Below are positions 43,801-55,232 of a DNA stretch of 64,000 bases, one piece after another. The stretch is from Apiotrichum sp. Y4204. Its lineage: Eukaryota; Basidiomycota; Tremellomycetes; Trichosporonales; Trichosporonaceae. Within the stretch, counting starts at the first letter, position 1, and the number at the start of each line of letters is the position of its first letter. The notes beneath the pieces are model-generated. The model ran no database searches, was not told the DNA's origin, and saw only the letters and a list, made by a program, of their open reading frames with translations. The translations under genes were made by a program, and so were the position numbers. The stretch is from contig JAMYHL010000002.1 in NCBI GenBank assembly GCA_025531455.1, forward strand, positions 806,001 to 870,000, given 5' to 3'.

Positions 43801-44331
43801 AGGGGAGCCGGTCGGAGGCGCAGGAGCGCGGCGGTGAGGGGCCCAGTCGCTGTTGTATGTATAGTTGCTGCTAGTTTCATCGCACGCCGAGCCGGTCGAG
43901 AGGCCAGGTTCGCCGAAGGCCGCGGCAACTGGCAGGGAGGGGACGGGTGGCACTGGAGGGACTTGGTCGGGTGGCTGGGTGTTTCCAGTCAGGCGGTCAA
44001 AGGCGTCCTGTGACGTGCCGCCAAGATGCTGAGCATTCATCGGTGACGAAATACGGCGCGATGAAGAGGGAGACCTGCCCAATAAATTGGATAGCTTGCG
44101 TGTGGCCATGGTAGTCGCAGAGGGAGATGTCGATGTCGATGTCGCCCACCGGGCCGATATAGGAAGGCGGACTGCGTTGGATGCATGGTCGTCCTCGGCA
44201 TCGTTGCTGCCCTGCCCCGTAAATGCATACGGCTGCGGCGGGAGGGCCTTGTCTTGAGACTCCTGTTGGCCGGTCCGCCTCTTCCAGGTGCCAAGCAACT
44301 GCCTCGCACCGTTCCCCGACTCTGCCATCAT
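40844..44331 (-). CDS. KRE6: Beta-1,6-glucan synthesis protein Kre6/Skn1 (GH16-related type II membrane protein)
   Basis: Needed for cell-wall beta-1,6-glucan. Exons 42910-44331, 41186-42567, 40973-41132 and 40844-40924 join in phase to 1014 residues. The N-terminal cytosolic half (about 1-510) is Ser/Pro/Thr-rich and disordered. One transmembrane helix (about 516-536) precedes the luminal SKN1/KRE6 domain. That domain has WELVFSDEFNN, FTGGLMTTWNRFCFTGGYIE, GLWPAIWTLGN and the GH16-type acidic motif EIDIFE at 785-790. Near the end are VDYIRVYQ and WPKNQLIDSC, the usual family terminus. Intron 3 (40925-40972) is 48 bp and in frame without stops; removing it gives NPNITTYDQ, which fits the family best. 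Retention would add 16 residues. Two ATGs open the ORF (44331, 44328). Confidence 0.94.
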
Positions 44332-46060
44332 GCACGCTCTATCTTAGACGCAATGGAACACTAGGGTGTGACTGAAGAGTTCTTTTGTGGCGGGCCGAAG
44401 GGGGTTCGGTTGGTGATGCAAAGCTCAAAGCTCAAACAAGGTGGCGTGGTGTGCGTGTGGGGGAGTTGCTATGCACGCTTCGCGAGATGATTGATAGTCT
44501 CGGCCCGGGGTTTGAGTGGTATCTGCGCCTGGTCGATTGCGGTTTAAGCTCGGGCGGGGGGGCGAGTTGCGTCTATTGTGTACCAAGCCCTGCTTGGCTT
44601 GGTGTTGCCGAGAGATTGCGAGAAAGGGGTGGTGATGTGGTGATGATGATGCTGACAGAGTGGGGATGTGCCACAAGCGATTCGGCAGTCAACAGTGGCA
44701 GAGCTGCTGGGTAGTCGCTAATGTGCAGAGTTGCCGTGTGCCCGTCCGGGAACGGTTGGGTTCACGACTTGTTGTTGCGTGCGAGGGGGGATAGTTTACC
44801 TCGCTTGGCACTGTGCACTACTGTTCTGGACAGAGAACTGCGAGTGCGCTCGAAATCTGGCGATTGTGGGCGCGATTGCGTAGTGAGACAGTGACTGTCG
44901 CAGATGGGTGGCCGGTGCGTCGCGAGAAACGGGTAGGAGAAGTGCGTCGGCTGGCGGGGGGGATACGGGGCTGGGAACACGGTGGGTGATGATAGCAACG
45001 GTGATGATATGAGGGAAGTCGAGAAATCGTCAAGACCAAGCGATGAGGAATGGCCGTCGTTAGGTCGGGGTGCTCTCTGAACAGCTCTGGAACTCTGACC
45101 GCGGTACGCCGTGGAGCGGAGCGGAGTGGCGGCATAACGGATCAAGTGCATCTGGACTGGCCGCCGGCAGCAGGCGGTACGGCGGCGGTATGGACGGGGG
45201 TGGCTATGGCTGATGGCATGGGGTTACGAGCAGGGCGGGGGTAGAGCTAGATCTCGGCTGGACCGGCGGATAGGTGACCTGCCTGGACTTTGTTGGTACA
45301 AAGTTGATGCAGAGCGCGGCAACAAGATCAGTCCAAGAAGAGTAGGCACGGGTTGCGCTGTTGCTGTCGCAGTAGTGTGCGAGGTACGGCACGGTGAGGC
45401 CCGTGAGGGGCTGGCGAGGGGAGGGGTAGTGAGCTCATGGCCTAATGGGAATGTGCATTGCGCGAGGTTCTCGCCAGGCCCGGGGGAGTTGAGCTAGAGG
45501 ATCTGAAGAACGAGAGCTCTACAGGAAGCGGGCTCCGATGGGCTGCGGTCTACAAGTGGGTTTCATATTGCATTGCGTAAGGCGGCTAAATCGGAGAATG
45601 ACTTCAACCACACCGCTCAGGATCGGGGAGAGTGAAGTCAGAGGATTAGAGGCCAAGATCCCAGCGTCCAGAGAGCAGGCGCAAGATCCTGCAACCCGTC
45701 CAGTCTACCCTGACCCGGGCTTGGAAACCAGCAACAGACAAGGACAAACCGTATCCGAGTAGCATCGCCAGGCGCTAGTCTTCAGTAGCCCAACACGGCC
45801 AACATGCTCGCGCAGGTTACCCCCCTGCACTCCCCCGTCCATTCCCCTGTGACTGTCATAACGTGATACCGCCCTGCGAGACCTTTCCCTGTTGAGCACG
45901 TTCAGGGCCAGGTTCAAGTCCCCCTTGTGCCTCTGCACGAGAGTTGTATCAGGCCTCGTGCCTCACACTAATGACATGGACCGAGGTGGTCGTTGAGGAA
46001 ATCGGGGAAAAAGAGAAAGATATCAAATGTATGTAAACAATCCGGGAAGAGAAAGGATGC

Positions 46061-46072
46061 AAAAAAAAAAAG

Positions 46073-46111
<39 letters not shown>
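46061..46111 (+). repeat. Poly(A) tract
   Basis: Fifty A with one G at 46072; 39 A are uninterrupted (46073-46111). It could be a slippage-grown homopolymer or the tail of an old retroposed insert. I see no target-site duplication. Confidence 0.8.
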
Positions 46112-46114
<3 letters not shown>

Positions 46115-47071
46115 CAAGTAGGAAAAAGAAGGAGCGCAAGAAGCTCATTGTCCAGGCTAGCTCAGGAGCTCAGGAGAAAGAACAAGACCAAAGAACAGAA
46201 CCAAAACGAAACGAGCCAAGAACGCGCTTCACTGCCCCATTGGCGCTCGTGCACAATGTACACCACTCGTATTCGGCACCCCCGGTCCTGGATGCAGTCA
46301 CCAGTAACTGGTGACATGCTGGCCGGACGACTACCCGCGAAGCTTGAGCTGCGGCGGGCCGTGTTTGAGAGCATAAACCCATATATCCTGTAAACCCACT
46401 AGTACTGTTTGTACTGCGTTCTCGTAGGGTCCCGGTGTGGGCAAGTGAGGCCTCGCCCAGAAGGCCAAGAACACACCGAAACGGCGGGAAGGACGCGTCG
46501 TGCGGCATTGTTACCACTCCTGTGGAGTGTGCGAACTGGGATCTGGGCGTCACAGCGTTAAGCAGCTCTTCGGTACTGCAGTACGACGTCCTCTGCGCGC
46601 GTTGATGATTGCATGCATAGCGTCTCGCGATCTCTCCGACGCCGTTGGAAGCTTGGAAGCATTCCGACAAACGCCTCCCGTGCCTCTGACGATCCGGCAG
46701 GCGCCTTCGACAAGCGCCGCCACACTCACTCTGCGACTCTGCACCCCAAATCGAAGCCAAGAGATACTGCTCAGGGTCCCGGAAGCGATCGGCGCAAAGA
46801 TCAGGACTGTTTCCGACGCGTCCGATCGTGCTCGGAGAATGGCGTGCGCCGCCGGGTGCGCCGCGCGCCGCATGCATGTACCGTGCGCGCCGTGCCCGTC
46901 CGATGCCATGTTGGCGCCGTGCGCTCCGCACGCGATTGGCGCCGACAGAAACTGCAAGATTGATTCAGATTGGCGTTCGTCCGTCCAGTCTGCTCTACGC
47001 AGCTGCGGATATGCGGATTCTCCAGTCATGCTTTAGTACATACTTGCTTGACACTGACAGCCGCCTAGCAA

Positions 47072-47093
47072 CCGCGGTACCGCGGTACCGCGG
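47072..47093. repeat. 22-bp perfect palindrome of GGTACC/CCGCGG units
   Basis: Alternating CCGCGG and GGTACC-type hexamer overlaps (three CCGCGG, two GGTACC) form a sequence identical to its reverse complement. It is compatible with a multimeric factor site or a cruciform. No function is shown. Confidence 0.8.
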
Positions 47094-48892
47094 ACCTGTC
47101 ACTCGTCACTCGCAATGACACTGTAGCTCGCAGTATACAATCCATACCTCGCACCACAAATCACATTGCACACGATACACAACACAATCTGACGGGCACA
47201 AACACAAACCAGCCCGGAAGCACGCCCACCGCCCCCGGCCTGCGGACCAGATTGTAGAGGAGAGGATGTAACGTGTTGCGTCCCGCTGCCGTAGTAGCCG
47301 TACTGCAGTGCGTTCAGTCAGAAACGTGACGGATCACGGATCGGCGGAGCGCGACGACTTGAGACGTATGGAGTGTGAGGCGCGCAGCTGTGCGTGTGAA
47401 TTGTGAAGCGTTTGGTGCATCAGAGTTGGGAGAGGGGGTAATTGTCAGTCCTGTGTGTGTTGTCATGTTGTACGTGTGTGCGGCAGTGCTCGAACCGCAG
47501 TGCGATCAGCACGAGCTTCTCTCCTGATTGCTGGACGGCGCGATTGCGATCGGCGGCGGTGGCATTCTGTCTTCTTTCCTGTGCGCTCCTCTCCCCCTGC
47601 GGATGTCGGAGCATATTCAAGCCAAGGGCAGTCCGGTTATCCTGATTCCGACGATCGCGCAGATTGGAGAGACAGCGAACGCTCGGAGAGTAGGAGTATA
47701 GGAGACTTGTGCAGGCGACTGGAATATGGGCGGGAATACGAACTCTCCGTGACTGGTGCACTCTGTAGACTCTTGCGGTAGGATGCACAAATGGTCTCGG
47801 ATTGCCACTGCCACTCGCAGCTACAAACCCTGTTACGCTTCCTACATTGGCCCATGTACTGTACAACCTACAGGCTCTGCATCCTCTGCAGTTCCATGAA
47901 TCACTAGATCTGACCCACGGCCAGTAATACACATCCCTCTCGCAGCCTCGACCCGACCGAGCTCAGCACCTCATACTCGCTCTCAATACGTCAGCCAGGG
48001 TCGACAGCCAGGTCTGGACCACGTCTGCATAAAACCTCGAACGAACGTGCAACCCGCGGCTTGGCCCGCCGTCCCTTGTCACCATCATGAACACGACGAA
48101 CAAGAAAGGCCCATCAAACTTCGCTCACCGACCCGAGCCAACTCAGATGCCTGTTACGGCACGCTGACCGAGAATGGAACAAGTGGACGGGGGAGGAATG
48201 TTTGCTCAGCATGCTGAGAAGGTCTGCAGACAGCAAAAGGTAAAAGGTGGAGACCATAGATAGCGTGAGAATCACGCAAGGATGTAATAGTGCCCAAAGT
48301 GGATAGTTTGGTTGCGGCGCTGTCTACGAGGTGCGTACCCGTTGTTCCTCGAGGTGCGTTCCTTGCAACGATCGCGATGACCAAATCCAACGTGTTGAGC
48401 AGGGCGGAAACGGTCGTCATTCGAAAGAGGCGATGAGGTCATTGAGCTACTTGGTGCTGCCGATTTTGCCGACAAGTCACGTGGGTAAAGGAGCCACGCT
48501 TAGACCATGCCGCCTGTCTCCACCTGCTTGCCACACACAATATTGCCGCGGAGTTACAATTTGAAGTACCCGCAGCGAAAATGGCGGAAGCAGAAAAAGT
48601 GGCAGATGCACCCTCCTGACCCGCACGACTTTGGATGAATCGCTGCTGGCTGGTGGTCCGCGGTGCTCGCTGGGTGCCACAGTGCGCTCGCTGGCTCGCT
48701 CACCGGTTGGCCAGACACTGCACCGCGACTTTTTCGCTGCGCGGGCTCGCACTCGTGTTCTGTTTCTCCATCCCCTACGCCTAGAGTCAGCAGGCAGAGC
48801 ATCCTCAGCTCCTTTCGCGAAACACAGCACCTCGTACCTCGACCAGTTCGACAAAACCAAAAACCCGACCTCACCCTCGGATCCCAGCCAGC

Positions 48893-49632
48893 ATGATCAT
48901 CTCGAAGCAGAACCGCCGTCTCGTGAGTCGACGCCGAACGCGGGCGGGATTGGACATGGAGATGGACGCGGACATGATCGCGGACACGGCGAAGGAGACG
49001 TGGACGCTGGGGCGCACTTCCTCGCAGGAACGACGGAGATGCCTCGGTTGCTGTCATCTCTTTACGTGCTGTGCTGTTCTTAACGACGCTTCTGCGCGCC
49101 GTCGTCCTGTCAGATCGTCTCGCTGTCCCATGTCGCGCCGTAACCCACCCCGCGATTCCTCAGAGAAGCGACAGCAACTGACATTCAGATTTACGAGCAG
49201 CTCTTCAAGGAGGGCGTCCTCGTCGCCCCCAAGGAGTTCAACCGCCCCTCGCACCCCGACCTGACCACCGTCCCCAACCTCCAGGTCATCAAGGCGATGC
49301 AGTCGCTCACCTCGAAGGGCTACGTCAAGACCCAGTTCTCGTGGCAGTGGTACTACTACACCCTCACCGACGAGGGTCTCGCCTACCTCCGCGAGTGGCT
49401 CCACCTCCCCGCCGAGATTGTCCCCATCACCCACACCAAGCCCGCCCGCCCCGTCGGCCGCCCCGGAGGCTACGGCTCGGGCCGCGACGGCGCTTACCGC
49501 GCCCCCCGCGGTGACCGTGAGGGCTACCGCCGCCGCGACGACGGCGAGCAGGGTGGCGAGTACCGCCCCCGCTCGTTCGGTGTTGGCCGCGGTGCCGGTG
49601 CCGGTGCCGGTGCCGCCGCCCCCGCCTCGTAA
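48893..49632 (+). CDS. RPS10: 40S ribosomal protein S10 (eS10)
   Basis: Small-subunit ribosomal protein. Exons 48893-48922 and 49189-49632 join in phase to 157 residues. The N-terminal S10/plectin domain is clear: [27 protein letters not shown], then [42 protein letters not shown]. The C-terminus is the usual Arg/Gly/Ala-rich tail. Codon use is strongly biased to C-ending codons, as expected for high expression. The first coding exon is only ten codons, followed by a 266-bp intron, long for this window and typical of ribosomal protein genes. I looked in that intron for C/D or H/ACA snoRNA boxes and found none convincing. Confidence 0.96.
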
Positions 49633-50831
49633 GATGCTTTCCCTTGCATCTTTCGGCTGGGCGGCTCATGCTGCTTCCTTCCTCTGGGATGACAGGTGCG
49701 CAGGCGCCGTCACTGTAGACATTTATCTGTAGTGATGCACGCGTTTGGTGCTTGATTCTTGGTGCTTGGTTATATTGAGAGGACGGATTGTGGGGAGAGG
49801 CTTGGGCACACTGTGTGGATTGTCGAACGACCTGGCAGGGAACCTACAGAGGTCTCCATCATGATCTGATAGCACGCACACTCCCACCATCTGACAGCGC
49901 GCTTGATAGCTCAGCAGATGGCGCCAGCAACAGAAAATCGGGAGGCAAGTACTGGGAGGCAAGTACTGGGAGGCAAAGTATTAGGCGCCATATCCCCACG
50001 GAAACATTATGCGGCCACAGCAGCCAAATACATGCTCAATGCCAACGTTGTGGCAGGTGTCCAGGCCAAGTTCTTATCAGCCTCACCGGCCGGCCGCGGC
50101 CTGTATCTGCAATATTAAGGATCAGCATGCTGCGCGCCGCCATCTGCTGTACGCCTGCGCATCTTCCGCAGTTGAACCGACACCATTATGCCAGATAGCC
50201 AGCTGGCCGCGATGTTGAAGCAGCTTGGGGCCCCGCACTTTTGTTTCGTTGGCTCTGGGTTGTACTGCAGTTGCAGCGAGGATTCGGTACTGGTGCAGCA
50301 GCCGTGGTTAGCGGTGGTTAATGGTCAGTCTTCGCCATATCAATAGTCCAGTCTTCTGATCGCTGCAGTCTTAGTCTCCCAAGTCTCTGATCGGTTGATC
50401 GGTGCTTCTGTCGAGCCACAAGCGAACTCGTCCTTGCCTCCTGACTGTCCTTATCACTGCACCTCCGATCTCGCACTACGCTCCGCCGCCAATGAAGTAG
50501 CCTACATCATGCATGGACTTGATCAACAGCCCAGCCACAAAAATCTATGCAGCACCTTCACTGCTCCGAGCACAGGCACACACTTCACCGCCCTCCGCCT
50601 GCACTCGCCTCTATGGTTAATGAATGGATCGTGGCCACGGATGCGGGTCGTGCATCGCGGTATGTTGTGATCGTGGGGGGTTACGGACCGCTATCGTGCG
50701 CGATCCGAGTAGTGTCCGTGTTCTCCCGCCAGCCGCCTCGGTGGGGTGCTGGACGTGTACGGTGTAATTAATGGTGAGACTGCGTAGAGGGGAGATGGAG
50801 GTTGCAGGAGAACGGAAGGGAGGCGGGCCGC
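49633..50831. other. Convergent intergenic region RPS10/GMT1
   Basis: Contains a short 14-bp tandem repeat (49940-49980). No gene is supported. Confidence 0.55.
49940..49980 (+). repeat. Three tandem copies of a 14-bp unit
   Basis: The unit GGGAGGCAAGTACT occurs twice exactly and a third time with an extra A and truncated end. Confidence 0.85.
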
Positions 50832-52890
50832 TTAGGGGCCGCCGGTCTGGCGGGCCTTGTTGGCGGCTTCGACGCGGGCCTGGTTCGTCTTGGCGACGGC
50901 GTAGACGATACCGGCAAGACCACCGACGCCGATGGCGGCAGTGTTGCCAAAGGTAACAGGGTCGCTGAAGAAGATCATGCCTGAAGCGGCAACGGGGAGC
51001 TTGTTGAGGGCGCCGACCATCCTGCGGTATGAGTAAATGGGTATATTGGAGCCAAGCCTAAGACTCACGAGTAGGTGGTCGATCCACACACACGGACACA
51101 CCACGCTGTCGAGTACGAGATGAAGACGGCGGCAGCACCGGAGAAGGCAATGGCCGAGAGAAGGAGGGTGCGGTTCGAGGCGGGGAAGTTGAGGTTGAGC
51201 GACTCAGATCCCCAGTCCTCAAAGATGAGCGAGGCGACCATGAGGACGGGGATGGAGAGAAGGTTGTTGTAGAACATCGAGTCCCAGTCCTTGAAGCCGG
51301 TGACCTTGATGCGCTTGCGCATGAACAGAACGTACGCGGCGGACGCAAGGCAGTTGAGAGCCATCCAAAAGTAACCAACGTTGATACCGCCAAAGATGGT
51401 GTGCGTCGCGGCAGCGACCTGACGGCCGGTAGTCTGGTCCACCGTTCCAGCCCATGCGGACGAAATGTCAGCCCAGGCGGCGATAATCGAAGAGCCGACC
51501 ATGAGCGCAAACGAAACGAGCGTGAGACCAGTGACAGAACCGCTGAACATGAACACCTCGCCGTATGCGATCAGGATGATGGTCAGGTTCTTGAAAATGC
51601 TGTGGGGTTAGCGTGCGTGCAATGGGCATACCGCGAAGCGAAGAGATACGCCTCCAAGATTGAGGACGAGTTGCAGATCAACATACGTGTAGACAGGAAT
51701 CGACAGGAATTGCTGGGCGTTAGCGGAGCTGAAGAGCTGGCCAGTCGAGCTCCGTGAACGCACCAAAGACTTAGAACCAGTGTAGATGACAGCAACAAGA
51801 AGACACGAGATGGGGTACCAGGCGCGGGCGTCCTTGAGGTCAAAGTCGCGGACTGTGTGGATGATTAGCTCAAAATCTTATCACTTGAGGTCGTCACGCC
51901 GGCGTGATGTGGCTGGAAATAGATCGAGACCCGCGAGGTTAAGATCCCGGTCGTTGCGTGCTGCGCAGCGATCCTCACGGCGATGCGCGGGTCGCACGCA
52001 CGTTGCACCCTCGATCATGCCACGATTCCCCTATCGCTGACACTGCACAAGGCGTAACGGGGCACAGATAAGGCATGGATGAAGAGTCCAAGCTGTTCGG
52101 GCATGCCACAGAGTGCATGCTGGCCACAGTCCACACTCACAGGTAATAACGCCGGCACGCTTGACGGCGTAGACGGCCATGACACAGACGGTGGACTGGA
52201 TCGCAAGAAGAAGGAACGTCATGGTGAAGTTTCGGCCCGAGACGACGTACTGCGTTGTCAGCGTCACTGCCGTACTGCGAGTGCGGGATGGCAGGGGGTG
52301 GCGTATGGCGTATGCCCGCTGGAGCTCGCCATATGGTCGTTTGCCTCTGACGAAAGTGGTCACCTGCCGCGTGCGTGCCCGGGAATTCATGTATCATGGG
52401 GATTCAACTGCGCGGTCTCCGCACCGCCACGGACATGGATGCACACCGCCGGTGGCGGCGAGTGACACCTTGCACGATACGTGCTGCACACTGGTCACTG
52501 GGCACTGCGCATTGCGCAGCACTCGAAACGGTGGATGAATTGACTAGCACGCCGGCCAACGGGGCGGAATCACCGGCTTTCACGACGGGAACGCCCTCCT
52601 CATCGCGGTCGACTCACTTTGTTCACGACGGTCATCATGATCGACGCAGCGCAGTAGTTGAGGATGGGGAGGGCCTGCTCGCGCGAGGTGGGGGGGTGGT
52701 TGCCCGGGGCCTCCTTGCTGAGGGTCGGGGACGGGGGGCGGGGCGCGCCGCCGAGGTTGGCCATGAGCTTCTCCTCGTCGCCGCGGCGCTCGGGAACGTT
52801 AGAGTACATGCTCGAGCTGGACGCAGAGCGCATAAGAGGCGGGGAGCCAGAACGGCTGAGGCTCGGCGTCGGGACAAACGGCTTGGACAT
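50832..52890 (-). CDS. GMT1: GDP-mannose transporter (Golgi nucleotide-sugar transporter)
   Basis: Carries GDP-mannose into the Golgi for glycan and capsule or wall mannan synthesis. Exons 52618-52890, 52141-52249, 51764-51852, 51687-51712, 51069-51599 and 50832-51021 join in phase to 405 residues; exon 4 is only 26 bases. A cytosolic Ser/Pro-rich N-terminus (about 1-75) precedes ten or so hydrophobic segments. Diagnostic motifs are [60 protein letters not shown] at about 275-283, and the GDP-mannose-binding VGALNK at about 345-350. The sequence closely resembles Cryptococcus GMT1/GMT2. The start at 52890 ([10 protein letters not shown]) is the best supported; the open frame upstream is low-complexity. 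The short C-terminal tail ends KARQTGGP. Confidence 0.95.
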
Positions 52891-55232
52891 TGGCGTGGTG
52901 GCGGCTGGCGGCGCTGTTGCTGCGGCTGCTGCGCGACGCTGCGAGGGGATAAGAGGGGGCGGGGGGTGTAGGCACTCGGGGCACTCGGCGAAGGACGAGT
53001 GGAGAAACGAGTGCGGAGAGGTGTCGGGAGGGGAGGATAGAAAGGGGGAGGATAGAGAAGTAGAAGAGATCTGGAGAGAGATTGTGGAAAAAAAAAAGAG
53101 GGAGGAGGAGGAGTGGAAAAAGAAACGTTGACACGAAACACGCAACAGACGAGTACAAAGCACTTGGCACGGGGGGATGGTGTGGTGTGTGTGGTGTGGT
53201 GTGGGTTGTGCTACTATGAAAGGTGGATGAGGATGGAATTGAATACGGGTGGGGCCGATTTCTTGGAGGAGCGGGGGGGGGGAGGAGCAGAGAGAGGGGG
53301 AAAAGGAGGGGGAAAAGGAGGGGGAAAAGGAGGGGGAAAGGAGGGGGCAGACCACGACAAGGGGAGGCGAGCAGCAAGCAGCACACGGACAGGCACAAGA
53401 GCAGAGGATGTGCCGGACAGAAGGTGCATAGCAGTTGGGTGATACAGCGGTTGACACAGTCGGTGGGGGGAAGAGAAACAGGCAAAAAAAGTCTAAACCT
53501 GCTTCCCTACGCCCGCCTGGCTTCTGCCCCCTGCACTAAAAGTGATTAGGGGCGTTTGTAATCCACACACTTGGATACTAATCACGCGCCTGTTCCAGCC
53601 ATGCGACATGTGTGCAACACAAGGTCATTCATGCACGTTGGATTTTTTTCTTCTTCTCTGCGCAAGATAGGACAGGTTGCAGCGCGCTCCCTAACGTTGA
53701 CAGGTCACAGGGCTGAGTAGGTGGCCATGGGTGGGATTCATCTACAGGGAGCAAGGGATGGAGTGGCGGCAGGGCGGGACTGGTCCTGTGGAGCGGGAGG
53801 TTCACTACCCAAACGACTATTGCGACTCTGGGGACACCACTGCGAGCCAGCCTGCTGAAAGCTACCCAACATTCATTACATCAAACGCCTTGTGCAGGTA
53901 TCTGCCTTTGACGCCGACGGAGTAAGAACGGCGTACGGAGATGAGTTGGGGGAGAATACGGTTTGGCGCGTGTTATGGTTTGGAACCTCAAACTGGACAA
54001 CCGGGTTGGGTTTGGGTGAAAACAGGGGCCAGGATGAGGACCATTCAACACACCAAAAGGCAAAAATAAATAAAATAAAATAAAAAATGGACAACAAAAA
54101 CCCAGCGCCAAACCCAGTTCTTGTGCACCCGACCCTGTCAAGAAGCAGGCACCACACGGCGGAGAACGAGGCTAGCACGCCAACGCCAACAGCAAAGATA
54201 TTAAGATAGGATCAAGCGTGCGGATCCGGCATGCACGGGTGACGCTTAGGGAGCCAGGTAGCCAGGACAATGGCCGGCGCAGAGGTCGGACTCGGAGCCT
54301 CGGAGGTGGACTACGGAGGGATGGAGGGAGTACGACGCGAGCTGGAGTCGGGATATCTTCCGGTCCCACTTGCTATCTGCTAGCTACAGTAATACGCTTC
54401 GACCTCGCTCGTCCACGGCCAGCATCAAGGGCAGCAGTACTGTATCACCATCTCTCGCGGAATGGCGGAAGGCACGGGTACGCCTTACGCCCCTCCCCCA
54501 GGGCCGTCGCGACGCCCAGAGACAACACGCCCTGATAACGAACGCGACAGGGAAAGCGGCGTTGGTGCTGGCGTTTGGCGTTGGTGTGCAATTTTTTCTT
54601 ATCCGGGATAAAGACCCGGGATAGACGCGCCTCGAGTGCGAGGGCCAAGCTCCAGCTCTCGGTGGTACTGTATACTGTATCCTGTGATCTGCTAGCTGCT
54701 ATCTGGCGTCGCGGCGTCGATTGTGTCGTCCTCATGCTGCCCGCCGGATCGGCCTGGAATCCGCCACAGATTGACGATCAGCCAGCGATTCGCACTCCAA
54801 AAGACCAGCGACCGATCCCCGATCTGCGCTCTGCGCTCTGCGCTCTGGCATCCGTTTTACCCGCATCCGCACCGCACCCGCCACGAAACCAGAGATCCAA
54901 AGCCCTGCTCCCAGCTTCCAGGTTCAGGAGAGCGATCGCCGGGAAGGGCGGGAACACGATCAGCGTCGCTTATCGCGGTAGTCTGATCGGCGCGGTATGC
55001 AGAGTTGGGCTCTGGTGGTTCTGAGCCTTCGGACTTTTTTTGGTCGTGGAACACTACTGCTGCCGGGCGCCAGATGGTCAGCGATTGGGCTAAATTCTTG
55101 GTTTTCTCTCCCTGCTCGGCTCGTGTGGTGTAGCCATGGTGCCCGCGTGGCTCACAGACAATCTTCATAGTCCTCGCAGCTCAGGGATCACCTCGTCGGC
55201 TGGTGTATGCACATGCATGATGATATGGACGT
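52891..55232. other. 2.3 kb region without a supported gene
   Basis: Upstream of the GDP-mannose transporter and 3' of the GLTSCR1-domain gene. Contains a purine-rich minisatellite (53295-53347), a short A/T-rich ATAAA patch near 54065-54088 and CTCTGCG repeats near 54826-54848. No coding signal is seen. Confidence 0.5.
53295..53347 (+). repeat. Purine-only 12-bp minisatellite
   Basis: About four copies of GGAGGGGGAAAA, the last one base shorter. It lies some 400 bp upstream of the GMT1 start, in the possible promoter. A polypurine tract of this kind can form triplex or act as a GA-type promoter element (inference). Confidence 0.8.

Larger units (their letters stand above)
44332..48892. other. 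4.56 kb region without a supported gene, between divergent KRE6 and RPS10
   Basis: Both flanking genes start outward from this region. It contains a 51-bp A-rich tract (46061-46111) and a GC-rich perfect palindrome (47072-47093). Open frames on both strands (for example 46500-47036) overlap each other, have no domains and no consistent codon bias. It is much larger than the other divergent promoters here (0.4-1 kb), so an undetected noncoding RNA, a fast-evolving gene or an old insertion is possible. Confidence 0.45.

Noticed and set aside
45895..45945. GGTTCAAGTCC, a tRNA B-box look-alike
   Set aside because: The flanking bases do not form a T stem, and no D arm or anticodon stem precedes it at the right distance.
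46500..47036. Overlapping 160-180 codon frames on both strands
   Set aside because: Both are Arg/Ala/Cys-rich without domains, overlap each other, and have no splice-consistent extension.
48923..49188. Possible snoRNA in the RPS10 intron
   Set aside because: Ribosomal protein introns often host snoRNAs, but no convincing C/D or H/ACA box pair was found.
52891..53457. In-frame N-terminal extension of the GDP-mannose transporter
   Set aside because: The upstream frame encodes Ser/Pro/Cys low-complexity text through a purine minisatellite. The ATG at 52890 gives the family-like N-terminus.
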